Shown one piece after another: positions 25,380-34,876 of a stretch of DNA of 64,000 bases; position 1 is the stretch's first letter; every line of letters begins with the position of its first letter. Source of the DNA: CAVZBW01 sp963773635 (lineage in GTDB: Bacteria; Actinomycetota; Acidimicrobiia; Acidimicrobiales; RAAP-2); assembly GCA_963773635.1 (NCBI GenBank), contig CAVZBW010000005.1, positions 186,001-250,000 on the forward strand. The letters are read 5' to 3'. The notes below the pieces were generated by a model, which had not been told where the DNA came from, did no database searches, and saw only the letters and a program-made list of their open reading frames with translations. The position numbers and the translations under genes were made by a program.

Positions 25380-27020
25380 ATGGCGGCTGCCCTGGTTACC
25401 GATACCCCGCGAGGAGACGTCACTCCCCCAGAGCAAGACGGGACGAGCCGCCCCCCGCAGCGGGCGACGCGAAGCCTGGAAGGCATCTGGTTGGTGGCCG
25501 GGGCGACCGTCTTCGCGGCCGCCGTGGCGGTGGGGGTCGTGCTGCGATTTTGGACCCGTTCGGAGCTCTGGCTCGACGAGGCCCTCGCCGTCAACGTCGC
25601 TCACCTGCCGCTGAGCCAGCTCCACCAGGCTCTCAAGGAGGACGGTGCGCCGCCCCTCTACTACGTGCTCCTGCACTACTGGATGGTCCTCTTTGGCACG
25701 TCCGACAGCGCCGTGCGCGCCCTGTCGGGGCTCCTCTCCGTCCTGACCCTGCCGGTCGCCTGGGTGGCGGGTCGCCGATACGGGGGGCGGAGCGCGGCCT
25801 GGGCCGTGCTGCTGCTGCTGGCGACCTCCCCCTTTGCCGTGTACTACGGCACCGAGGCGCGCATGTACGCCCTCGTCATGTTCCTCACCGCGTGTGGTTT
25901 CGTGGCGCTCGATCGAGCCCTCCGGGGCCCGAAGCCCGGCAACCTCGTCGCGGTGGCCCTGGTCACTGCGGCGCTCCTCTATACGCAGTACTGGTCCCTC
26001 TACCTCATCGGCGTCCTCGGGCTCTACCTTCTCGTGCGGTGCCTGGTCGCGCGCGGCCGCGGGCGGGCCAAGTCGTGGTGGGCGCTCGGCGCGGTCGTTG
26101 TCGGTTGCCTCGCCTTCGCGCCATGGTGGTCCACGTTCGTCTACCAGAGCCGTCACACGGGAACCCCGTGGGCGGCGCCGGCCAACTTCGCCGCGGTCAT
26201 CAACGCCATCACCGGCTTTACCGACAACCAGGCGACGCTCTCGACCGGCGGCTCCGACCAGGGTCGGCTGCTCGCCGTCTTGTACTTCGTCTTCGCCGCC
26301 CTGGCCATTTTCGGCATCGCCCGGGATCGCTGGCACATCGACCTGGACCTGAGGACCCGGCCCAAAGCCCGGGGGGTCGCCTTCGTCGTGATCGGCACGC
26401 TGTTCGTGGCCATCGGGGGTGGGATCCTGAGCCACAGCGCCTTCTCGCCGCGCTACGCCTCGGTCATCTACGTCCCGTGGCTCCTCCTGGTCGCGCTCGG
26501 GTTGCTCACCCTCGAGTCACCCAAGCTCCGGGCCGTCGTCCTGCTTGCAGGGGCCGCGGCAGGGTTGGCGGCGGCGGTGCCGAACATCTCGACGCAACGG
26601 ACGCAGGCCAAGCCCGTCGTCGAGGTCCTCGACGCCCACGCGCAGCCCGGAGACGTCGTCGCCTTCTGTCCCGACCAGCTGGGGCCGGCCACCTACCGTC
26701 TGATGCCCCCCGGGCGCTACAAGACCACCACCTTCCCCCGTGGCACCAGCCCGGCCTTCGTCGACTGGGTCGACTACAAGTCCACCGCCCAGCATGCGAG
26801 CCCCGTCTCCTACGCCGACCAGCTCGTCAACGAGGCGGGTCCGGGTCATCACGTGTGGCTGGTGTGGGCTCCCGGCTACCAGGGCTTTTCCAACAAGTGT
26901 GAGCAGATTGTCAATCAGCTGACCATCGACTCGGGGAACACCAGTCGCACCTGGGTCGCCGAGAACCCGGCCGCCTACTACGAGCCGATGACCCTCCAGG
27001 AGTTCACCCCGTCGCCGTGA
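25380..27020 (+). CDS. GT-C type membrane glycosyltransferase (GT39/ArnT-like)
   Basis: A 546-residue polytopic protein, likely about 10-12 helices. After the first helix comes RSELWLDEALAVNVAHL, carrying the Asp-Glu pair used by polyprenyl-phosphate-dependent GT-C enzymes, then APPLYYVLLHYW, as in the PMT_2/ArnT group. A soluble C-terminal part (residues ~420-546) faces the outside. It should transfer a sugar from a lipid-phosphate donor to an envelope acceptor; donor and acceptor are unknown. ATG 25380 is preferred over earlier in-frame starts that lack a ribosome site. The next gene starts on its stop (GTGA). Confidence 0.82.
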   Translation: MAAALVTDTPRGDVTPPEQDGTSRPPQRATRSLEGIWLVAGATVFAAAVAVGVVLRFWTRSELWLDEALAVNVAHLPLSQLHQALKEDGAPPLYYVLLHYWMVLFGTSDSAVRALSGLLSVLTLPVAWVAGRRYGGRSAAWAVLLLLATSPFAVYYGTEARMYALVMFLTACGFVALDRALRGPKPGNLVAVALVTAALLYTQYWSLYLIGVLGLYLLVRCLVARGRGRAKSWWALGAVVVGCLAFAPWWSTFVYQSRHTGTPWAAPANFAAVINAITGFTDNQATLSTGGSDQGRLLAVLYFVFAALAIFGIARDRWHIDLDLRTRPKARGVAFVVIGTLFVAIGGGILSHSAFSPRYASVIYVPWLLLVALGLLTLESPKLRAVVLLAGAAAGLAAAVPNISTQRTQAKPVVEVLDAHAQPGDVVAFCPDQLGPATYRLMPPGRYKTTTFPRGTSPAFVDWVDYKSTAQHASPVSYADQLVNEAGPGHHVWLVWAPGYQGFSNKCEQIVNQLTIDSGNTSRTWVAENPAAYYEPMTLQEFTPSP

Positions 27021-28162
27021 GGCGGACCGCGACCGGGTCCTGGGCCGAGCGGCTCTGGTCCCTGGCACAAGAGGTGCTGCCTCCGTGGCTGGTCGCTCGG
27101 GCCGTCGTACTTGGGACCCTGGCCCTGGCGCACGTCGTCGTCGACCGGGTCCACCCCGGACGGGCCGGTGTCGCGGCTCGCGTGCACGAGGGGCTCCTCG
27201 GTTGGGACGCCGGGTGGTACGAGGCCATCGCCCGTCACGGGTACGGCGCGCTCGGTGCGGGCGCCCTCCGGTTCTTCCCCCTGGTCCCGTTGGCGGCGAA
27301 GGTGGTGTCCTTCCTACCGGGCATCGGCGTCGGGGCGGCCCTGCTCCTCGTGGCCAACGCCAGCTCCCTCGTCGGAACCGCCCTGTTGTGGGTGCTGGTG
27401 CGACGAGAGAGCGGGGATCGGCTCCTGGCACGGCGCACGGTGTGGCTCCTCTGCCTGGCCCCGCCCGCGTTCACCATGGTCATGGGCTACGCCGAGGCAA
27501 CGTTGCTCGTCTGCACGGTCGGCTGCTTCCTCGCCCTCCGGGCCCGACCCTCGCCGCGGTGGTGGTGGGCGGCCGGGGCGGCCTACCTGGCCGCGCTGAC
27601 CCGACCTCTGGGCGTGCTCCTGGTCCTCGCCATCGCGGTGGAGGTGGTCCGGTCGTGGGTGCGCTGGCGCGGGCCCGGGCGGGTCGCTCCGGTCGTGGCC
27701 CTGGTCGCCCCCCTGGCCGGACTTGCGACCTTCCTCGGATGGTCCGGGGCCGCCATGGGGGACACCTGGGGGCCGCTGCGGGAGCAGACGCAGGCCGGGC
27801 ACCACGGGGCGCTGTCGGACCCCTTGGTCACGATCGCGCACGACGCCTCCGGGGTGCTGCACCACCATCTCGGGACCGCTCTGGACGTCCCCTGGGCACT
27901 ATTGGCGCTCGTGCTGCTCGTGGTGTGCTGGCTCCGGCTGCCGGCGTCCTACAGCCTCTTTGCCACCGGCGTGGTGGCGGTCGGGCTGAGCGGCACCAAC
28001 CTCGATTCGTTTGCCCGTTACGCGCTCTCGGCCTTTCCCCTGGTCTGGGCCGGATCGCTGTTCACGGCGGGGAGGACGGTCGAGCGGGTGGTGTTGACGC
28101 TCGCCGCCGCAGGGCTGGTCGGCTACTCGCTCTTGGCCTTCCTCAACCTGGTAGTTCCCTGA
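27017..28162 (+). CDS. PIG-V-like membrane mannosyltransferase
   Basis: A 381-residue polytopic protein. The loop after the first helix contains GWDAGWYEAIARHGYG, matching the WDxxWYxxIAxxGY signature of PIG-V/GT76-like mannosyltransferases; FFPLVPL and the RPLGVLL segment after the fifth helix also fit. About nine helices are visible. PIG-V relatives use dolichyl- or polyprenyl-phosphate mannose. The GTG at 27017 overlaps the preceding stop by four bases, so the two transferases form one operon. Substrate in this organism is unknown. Confidence 0.82.
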   Translation: MRRTATGSWAERLWSLAQEVLPPWLVARAVVLGTLALAHVVVDRVHPGRAGVAARVHEGLLGWDAGWYEAIARHGYGALGAGALRFFPLVPLAAKVVSFLPGIGVGAALLLVANASSLVGTALLWVLVRRESGDRLLARRTVWLLCLAPPAFTMVMGYAEATLLVCTVGCFLALRARPSPRWWWAAGAAYLAALTRPLGVLLVLAIAVEVVRSWVRWRGPGRVAPVVALVAPLAGLATFLGWSGAAMGDTWGPLREQTQAGHHGALSDPLVTIAHDASGVLHHHLGTALDVPWALLALVLLVVCWLRLPASYSLFATGVVAVGLSGTNLDSFARYALSAFPLVWAGSLFTAGRTVERVVLTLAAAGLVGYSLLAFLNLVVP

Positions 28163-28328
28163 GAGAAGCGGTTTCGGCGGGGGGCACGGCCGGGTACGCC
28201 GATACACACTGTGGCAACGGCGAGCCGATATCCTCATGCCCGGCATGGCCGCTCACGGTCGACCCGACGGCCCTCGGCCGTCCGGGCGGCACATCCGGGA
28301 GCGGCCACGGCGGCGTACGGGAGAGCGG

Positions 28329-29888
28329 GTGCCAGAGCAGCAGAGCGGAGAGCAGGGCAGGATCGGCGTGCCGACCGGCACCGGGACGGAGGCCGACTCA
28401 CCGGTCGTGATCATCGGGGCGGGTCCCGCGGGGTTGACCGCGGCGTACGAGCTGACCAAGGCCCATGATCCCGTGATCGTGGTCGAGGCCGACACGGTGG
28501 TGGGCGGGATCAGCCGCACGGTCGAGCGAGAGGGGTGGCGCTTCGACATCGGGGGGCACCGCTTCTTCACGAAGGTCCGTGAGGTCGAGGACCTCTGGCA
28601 CGAGATCCTGCCGGCCGAGGACTTCTTGATGCGGCCGAGGATGAGCCGGATCTTCTACGAGGGCAAGTACTACGACTACCCGTTGCGGGCCATGAACGCG
28701 CTCAGGAACCTCGGGCTGATCGAAGCGAGCCTGTGCATGCTCTCGTACCTCTCCGCTCGGGTGCGTCCGCCTGCCGATCAGACCAACTACGAAGGCTGGT
28801 TGGTCGCCAGGTTTGGTTGGCGCCTCTATCGAACCTTCTTCAAGACGTACACCGAGAAGGTGTGGGGCATGTCCGTGAGCGACATGCCCGCAGACTGGGC
28901 GGCCCAGCGGGTCAAGAACCTCGATCTCGGCAAGGCCATCAAGAACGCGCTCGTGCCCCGAAAGAACCAGAAGGACATCACCAGCCTGATCGAGGAGTTT
29001 CAGTACCCCAAGTACGGGCCGGGGATGATGTGGGAGCGGTGCCGGGACCTCGTGGAATTGGGCGGGGGGGTGGTGCGCCTCGATACCCCCGTCACCAAGA
29101 TCCACCACGACGGCGGGCGCGCCACCGGCGTCAGCGTACGCACGGGTGGTTCCGGGGGACCCGAGGAGCGGTTGCCCGCGTCCCATGTCATCTCGTCGAT
29201 GCCGATGGCCCAGCTGGTGCACGCCTTTGACCCGCCCCCACCTGCCGACGTGGTGGCCGCCGGAGACGATCTTCGCTATCGGGACTTCCTCACGGTGGCG
29301 CTCGTCGTGCCCAAGGAGCGCGGGTTCCCGGACAACTGGATCTACGTCCACTCGCCGGAGGTGAGGGTCGGGCGCATCCAGAACTTCGGGCAGTGGTCGC
29401 CCTACCTGGTCAACGAGGGCAGGACCTGCCTCGGGCTGGAGTACTTCGTCTTCGAGGGCGACGACCTGTGGAGCAGTGCGGACGAGGATCTGATCGCCCT
29501 GGGCACGCGCGAGCTCGAGATCCTCGGGCTGGCGCAGGGCAACGACGTCATCAAGGGCTACGTGGTCCGGATGCCCAAGGCGTACCCGACGTACGACGAG
29601 ACCTACCGGGAGAACGTCGAGACCATCCGCAAGTGGATCGAGACCACCGTGCCCAACGTGCACCCCGTCGGACGCAACGGCATGCACAAGTACAACAACC
29701 AGGATCACGCGATGTTCACGGCCATGCTGACGGTGGACAACATTCATGGGGCGTGCCACGACATCTGGTCCGTCAACGTCGAGGCCGAGTACCACGAGGA
29801 GCAGGTCAACGGGTCGGGCGCGGGGGAGGGTGGCACCGGTCGCGATGCGCCGATCACGCCCCGCGCCAGCTCGCCGAGCACGCGCTGA
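28329..29888 (+). CDS. FAD-dependent oxidoreductase, UDP-galactopyranose-mutase/protoporphyrinogen-oxidase-like
   Basis: About 519 residues from GTG 28329. The FAD-binding motif is VVIIGAGPAGLTAAYELTK, followed by GGISRTVEREGWRFDIGGHRFF, a hallmark of this flavoprotein group. FGWRLYRTFFKTYTEKVWG and KYNNQDHAMFTAML are conserved near the substrate pocket. Members near glycosyltransferases often act on nucleotide sugars, and UDP-galactofuranose formation would suit this locus, but the annotation is by similarity. The start is uncertain: an ATG at 28236 would add 31 Arg-rich residues, but GGGAGA lies just before 28329. A short acidic tail follows the core. Confidence 0.8.
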   Translation: MPEQQSGEQGRIGVPTGTGTEADSPVVIIGAGPAGLTAAYELTKAHDPVIVVEADTVVGGISRTVEREGWRFDIGGHRFFTKVREVEDLWHEILPAEDFLMRPRMSRIFYEGKYYDYPLRAMNALRNLGLIEASLCMLSYLSARVRPPADQTNYEGWLVARFGWRLYRTFFKTYTEKVWGMSVSDMPADWAAQRVKNLDLGKAIKNALVPRKNQKDITSLIEEFQYPKYGPGMMWERCRDLVELGGGVVRLDTPVTKIHHDGGRATGVSVRTGGSGGPEERLPASHVISSMPMAQLVHAFDPPPPADVVAAGDDLRYRDFLTVALVVPKERGFPDNWIYVHSPEVRVGRIQNFGQWSPYLVNEGRTCLGLEYFVFEGDDLWSSADEDLIALGTRELEILGLAQGNDVIKGYVVRMPKAYPTYDETYRENVETIRKWIETTVPNVHPVGRNGMHKYNNQDHAMFTAMLTVDNIHGACHDIWSVNVEAEYHEEQVNGSGAGEGGTGRDAPITPRASSPSTR

Positions 29889-29911
29889 CCCGCCGCCGGT
29901 ACGGTGTCTGA

Positions 29912-31508
29912 GTGACTGAGCGCCCTGGCCACGGCACCGCGGAGGCGCTCGAGGCGAGCGTTGAGGGCGTTCCGGGTGCGGTGGCGCTCACTCCGGGCTC
30001 CGCGGTGCCCGCCCTCGGTGGCGAGCTGATGTTGTCCCCCGAGGGGCCCGGCGGCGCCCCCGGGGTGGACCAGGAGCCGCTGGTCTCCACCGATTCCGTG
30101 CGGGCCGGGCTCCGCCAGGCCGGTCCGCTCGCGATTGCCGGCCTGGTGGCCAACGGGGCCGCCGTGATCGTCACCGTCGTCATGGCCCGCCTGCTGTCGA
30201 CCCGGGGGTACGGGGCATTGGCCCAGCTCACCGGTCTGTTCTTGATCGTCTCGATGCCCGGTTCCGCCATCATCGTGGGTGTCGTTCGCCACGTCACGGC
30301 GTGGAAGGGTCAGGGCTCGGCTCGGCGCATCTGGCGCTGGGCTCGCCGGCTCCACCTCCAGGCCACGGTCGCGCTGGCCTTCTTCCTGGTGGCCGTGGTG
30401 CTGGCCAGGGGTCTGGTGGCCGATGCTCTCTCGCTGCCCGACGCCGTCGGGGTGGTGGGGGTGCTCGGCGCCGGGGCGCTGTGGGTGCTCCTCTCCCTGG
30501 ACCGGGGCCTCCTCCAGGCCCACCGGGACTACCGCTCGCTGTCGCTCAACCTGCTGGTCGAGGGCGGCGCCCGCACGGTGGCGATGTTGGCCCTCGTCGG
30601 CCTGGGTCTGGGGGTGGCCGGCGCGGCCTGGGGCCTGTTCCTCGGCGAGCTCGTCACGGCGATCCACGCCAGGATCGTGGCGGACCGGGCATGGTCGAGC
30701 GAGGCCCGACGCGAGGAGGCCGAGGCGGCAGCGGCAGCCGCAGCGGCAGCGGCAGCGGCAGCAGCAGCGACCAGCCCGCCCGTCGCGACGGCCCGGTCCC
30801 GGCCGCGAGGCGCCTCGCAGCCTCGCTCGGTCCGCAGGTACTGGGAGGCTCTCGTGCGGCGCGACCCGCTGCCGACCGGCTCGGACGGCCACCGGCGACA
30901 GCTGCTGCTCGATCTCCTCACGGCGCTCGCCGCCATGGCCCTGCTGGCGCTGCTCCAAAACATCGACGTGATCGTCCTCGGCCGAGAGGACTCCGCACTC
31001 CTCGGGCGGGTACGCCGCCGTCTCGGTGGCGAGCAAGGCCCTCGTCTTCGGTGCCATCGCGCTCGGGGGCTACCTCCTACCGGAGGCCGCCATCCGGTGG
31101 CGCCAGGGAGGCCACGCCCTCCGGCAGCTCGTGGTGACGTTGTGCCTCCTCGCCGTACCGGCGGCGGCGCTGTTGTGCGTGGCCGTCGCGTTCCCGCACC
31201 TGTTGCTGTCGGTCGTGTTCTCCAATCGCTACCTTGCGGCGCAAGACGCCTTTGTCTGGCTGGCGCTCGCCATGGTGTGCCTCAGCATGACCGTGGTGCT
31301 CACGATCTACCTTCTTGCCATCGGGCGCCGATGGATCGCCGCCGTCCTCGCCGTGGGTGCCGTCGCCACGACCACCGCGGTCGCCATGGCGCACGGGTCT
31401 CCGACCTCGACCGCCGTCTCGGATCTCGTGGTGCAGGCGCTCTTGGCCGTCGTCACGATCGCCCTCTTCGTGGGAGCACACAAGCAGCGGCGTCAGCTCG
31501 CCACGTGA
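29912..31508 (+). CDS. Wzx-like polysaccharide flippase (MATE/MVF-like), one apparent frameshift
   Basis: It should move lipid-linked saccharides across the membrane. About 531 residues once rejoined, with 12-14 helices, a ~60-residue hydrophilic N-terminus and a central cytoplasmic loop carrying 15 consecutive Ala (30725-30769). Typical flippase features are GLVANGAAVIVTVVMARLL and SRGYGAL-like STRGYGALAQL. At 30997-30998 the bases GCAC read as GC[A/C], both Ala codons; removing one restores EDSASSGGYAAVSVASKAL and joins the two halves. The stop overlaps the GTG of the next gene by four bases. Confidence 0.8.
30725..30769. repeat. Poly-alanine codon run in the flippase gene
   Basis: Fifteen consecutive Ala codons, mostly alternating GCG and GCA, encode a homopolymer in the cytoplasmic loop between two groups of helices. 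Its mixed codons mean slippage in units of six bases is likely and would keep the frame. Confidence 0.85.
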
Positions 31509-32875
31509 GCGCGACGGCGCTCTCCGAGGTCCCGAGCACCGCACCTCCTCGTCTCGCTCGAGGCACGTGGTCCGAACGTCACTACCGGCCGGCCCTCGCC
31601 GTCATTGGCGTCGCCGCCCTCGCCGTCCGGGTGGGCTACGTCCTCGGCTTTACCCGGTACGAGAACAACAACTTCTACGACGCCTTCATCTACGAGATAC
31701 AGGGGCTGGAGCTCGTGACGGGCCACTTCTTCTTGGTCCCGTTCGGTCACCTGCCGACCGCGTCCCATCCGCCGCTGACGGCGTTCTCGATCGCGCCGAG
31801 CCTCTTCCTCTTCGGCTTCCATCCGGCGGTCACTCCCGCAAGGATGACCATGGCCATCCTCGGCGCTGCCACGGTCGTGGCGGTGGCGGTGCTCGGGCGC
31901 TCGGTGGCCGGGCCACGTGTGGGCCTGTTGGCGGGCGTGCTCGCCGTGGGCTACCCGGAGATGTGGATTCCCAACGGCATCGTCATGTCCGAGACCCCGA
32001 CCATGCTGGTGATGGCGCTCGTCCTGCTCGCCGTCTATCGCCTCCTCCGGAAGCCCACGTTTGTCAACGCCAGCCTCTTGGGCTTGGCGTGCGGGGCGGA
32101 GGTTCTCGCACGCGCCGAGCTGGCCCTCTTCGTCCCCACCTTGCTCGTCCCTGCGGCCCTGCTGGCGTCCGGGCCCAGCCTGCGCAGGCGGATCGCCCTG
32201 GCGGGGCTCGGGACGCTCGTCGCGGTGCTCGTCGTCATGCCCTGGGTCGGTCGCAACCTGGCGAGCTTCCAGGACACCACGTTCGTCTCGACGGGGAGCG
32301 GCTTGGTGCTGCTCGGGGCCAACTGTCCGAGCTCCTACTACGGACCGGGGATCGGCGAATGGAGCATCGGCTGCGTGGCCCTACCCAACGTCGGCGACGA
32401 GTCGGCCGTATCGGCGCGTGACGAGCGCATCGCCAAGAGCTACATCGAGCACCATTGGGGCCGCGTGCCGGTCGTCATGGCGGCGAGGGTCGGGCGGCTC
32501 TGGGACTTCTACGACCCCGTCGTCTCGGCGGAGGACACCAACGAGGCGCGACCCGTCAACGCGTCCCTCGCCGGTATGGCCGTGTACTACCTGCTCCTGC
32601 CCGTGGCCGTGGTCGGTGTCGTCTCGTTGCGGAGGCGGCGGCTAACCCAGTGGCCCCTCCTCGTCCCGGCCGCCGTGCTGACCGTGGTCGCGGCCCTGGC
32701 CTACGGGCTGGTGCGCTTCCGCGCGCCCTTCGAAGTCTGCCTGGTGGTGCTGGCCGCGGCGGGGATCGACGCCCTTGCCACCGCTCTCGCTCGGCGCCGG
32801 GGGCGGCAGCGGAGGCCAGGGGGGACGGCGGACCGGATCGGATCGGGCACGCCGATGGCGTCGACGAGCCCATGA
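31505..32875 (+). CDS. GT-C type membrane glycosyltransferase (PMT_2/ArnT-like)
   Basis: A 456-residue polytopic protein. After helix 1, GYVLGFTRYENNNFYDAFIY carries an Asp in the first outer loop, as in polyprenyl-phosphate-sugar glycosyltransferases. HPPLTAF and later VMPWVGRNL match the PMT_2 pattern. Residues ~330-400 form a soluble segment with NCPSSYYGPGIG. Sugar and acceptor are unknown. GTG 31505 overlaps the flippase stop (GTGA), and its own TGA overlaps the next ATG (ATGA), so three genes are chained. Confidence 0.8.
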   Translation: MSATALSEVPSTAPPRLARGTWSERHYRPALAVIGVAALAVRVGYVLGFTRYENNNFYDAFIYEIQGLELVTGHFFLVPFGHLPTASHPPLTAFSIAPSLFLFGFHPAVTPARMTMAILGAATVVAVAVLGRSVAGPRVGLLAGVLAVGYPEMWIPNGIVMSETPTMLVMALVLLAVYRLLRKPTFVNASLLGLACGAEVLARAELALFVPTLLVPAALLASGPSLRRRIALAGLGTLVAVLVVMPWVGRNLASFQDTTFVSTGSGLVLLGANCPSSYYGPGIGEWSIGCVALPNVGDESAVSARDERIAKSYIEHHWGRVPVVMAARVGRLWDFYDPVVSAEDTNEARPVNASLAGMAVYYLLLPVAVVGVVSLRRRRLTQWPLLVPAAVLTVVAALAYGLVRFRAPFEVCLVVLAAAGIDALATALARRRGRQRRPGGTADRIGSGTPMASTSP

Positions 32876-34876
32876 GCCATGCCGTGATCGCACCGGACAC
32901 CCCCGCCGGTCCGAGCGTGCGCACGGGCCGCGAGGGTGGGTTCGGATCAGCGGGGTTCGCACCGACGGCGCCACTCGCTCCGGCCCCTCGCCGTTGCCCT
33001 GGTCGCCTACCTCGGCGTCTCGATCCTCCTGTGGTGGCAGATCTGGTCGAGCCATCCGACCACGGTGACGACCTGCGGCTGCGGCGATGCTTCGCTGTTT
33101 GTGTGGTACCTCGAATGGCCCGCCTATGCCCTGGTCCACGGGCATTCCTTCTTGTACTCGAGCGCCCTCTTCCACCCGACCGGCACCAACCTGCTGTCCA
33201 ACACGAGCGTGCTGGCCATGGGGGTGCCACTCATCCCCGTCACCCTCCTGTGGGGGCCCGTGGCGACGCTGAACGTGGCCTTCACCTTGGCACCTGCGCT
33301 CTCGGCCCTCGCCATGTTCTGGCTGTTGCGCCGGTGGGTGCGTTGGTCGCCCGCCGCCTTCGTGGGCGGTCTCGTCTACGGGTTCTCCCCGTTTGCCTTC
33401 GTGAGCCTCGCCGGAGGCCACCTGATGTTGGGCTTCCTGGCGTTGCTGCCCCTCATGGTGGCGTGCCTCGACGAGCTCCTCCTCCGTCAGCGTCGTGGCC
33501 CCTACCTCGTCGGTGGGACGCTGGGCCTGCTCGTCGTCGCCCAGTTCTTCGTGGGCACCGAGATGCTCGTGATCGCCGCCCTGTCGGGGCTCGTGGGACT
33601 GGTCCTGCTCGTCGGCTACGGATTGGCGGTGGATCGGGCCGACGTCGCCCGGCGCGCTCCCCACGCGCTGCGCGGCGTTGCCACGGCGGCCGCCGTCGGC
33701 ATCGTCCTCCTCGCATATCCGGTGTGGTTCGTCTTTCGCGGGCCTGCGCACCTGTCGGGATTGATCTGGCCGACACTCCCTCCCGCCGCAGGCGGCGCCA
33801 TGTTCTCCAATATCTGGGCCCTGCACTTTCAGACCGCCCTCTATCGTGGGATGCAGGTCTTTGGCGGCTATATGGGACCGGCCCTGCCCCAACCCGAGTA
33901 TCTCGGGATCGGACTCTTGGTGGTGCTCGTCCCGGGTGTGCTCCTTTGGCGTCGGGACCGTCGCCTTTGGTTCTTCGGGGCGCTCGGGGTGGTCGTCATG
34001 GTGGTCTCGCTCGGGCTGACCGTCCCGTGGGGCGCTCTGGCCCACGTCACGATCCTGGAGAACATCATCCCGGGACGCTTTGCCGCGGTGACCGCCCTAT
34101 GTGCCGCGGCGATGGTGGCCGTGATCGTCGATCGGACCCGGGCGACGTCGGCCGCCGCGCTGCACCACCTGGCGGGTCGGTGGACGCAGCGGACCAGCAC
34201 CCTGCTCGGGGCGGCGGTCGGCGCGGTCGTCGCCCTCGGCGTCGCGGCGATCGCGCTGGTCCCGATGGCCGGCGCGGTCTCCTCCAACGTGCCCTTGACG
34301 GCGCGCCCGGTGGTTCTCCCGCAGTGGTTTGCACAGGTGGGCCCCCGGTTGCCGCCCCACCAGGTCGTGCTGGCCTATCCGGCCCCCTTCAGCCTCGTGC
34401 AGTCGGCCATGACCTGGCAGGCGGTCGACTCCCTGCAGTTCGCCATGGCCGGCGGGGCGGGTCCGGGGGCCGTCCTGGCCCGAGCCGGGAAGGAGCGCGC
34501 CGGCGAGGCGGTCATCAGCGACGTCTCCTTCTCCCTCGACGGACCGCCGCACCTCGACTCGGCGGACATCGCCTCGGTCCGTCAGGCCCTCGCCGGCTGG
34601 AAGGTGACCAAGGTCGTCGTCCCCGGCCCGTGGGGCCTGCCGTCCTATGACCGTGGCAACAATCCCGCGACGGCCCTGGGCCTCTTCACGCTCGCCGTAG
34701 GACGGGCGCCGCAGTTCCTCAACGGCGCCTGGGTCTGGAGCGATGTCCAGTCCCCGGCAACGCCCCTCTCCATCTCGACCGGGGACTTCGCCCGCTGTAC
34801 CGACACGGACCTGCCCGAGGACGCGCCCCACCAGGCGGTCCCGGACTGCGTGCTGGCCGCCGCGACCCCGCGTTGA
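32872..34876 (+). CDS. Polytopic membrane protein, paralogue 1 of 3 (predicted GT-C-like)
   Basis: About 667 residues if read from ATG 32872, which overlaps the preceding stop (ATGA). That start is one frame off the body. At 32937-32938, GGTG looks like GG[T/G], and removing one base joins MSHAVIAPDTPAG to RRRHSLRPLAVALVAYLG. Without repair the start would be GTG 32936. The first outer loop reads TTCGCGDASLFVWYLEWPAYA, then FHPTGTNLLSNTSVLAMG; about 11 helices follow and a soluble C-terminal domain of ~170 residues ends in CTDTDL and PDCVL. The acidic residue after helix 1 suggests GT-C fold. Function unknown. Most similar to paralogue 3. Confidence 0.8.

Noticed and set aside
30719..30775. 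Poly-alanine run as a mobile element or microsatellite of interest
   Set aside because: It is a simple coding repeat in a loop; there are no flanking duplications or terminal repeats.
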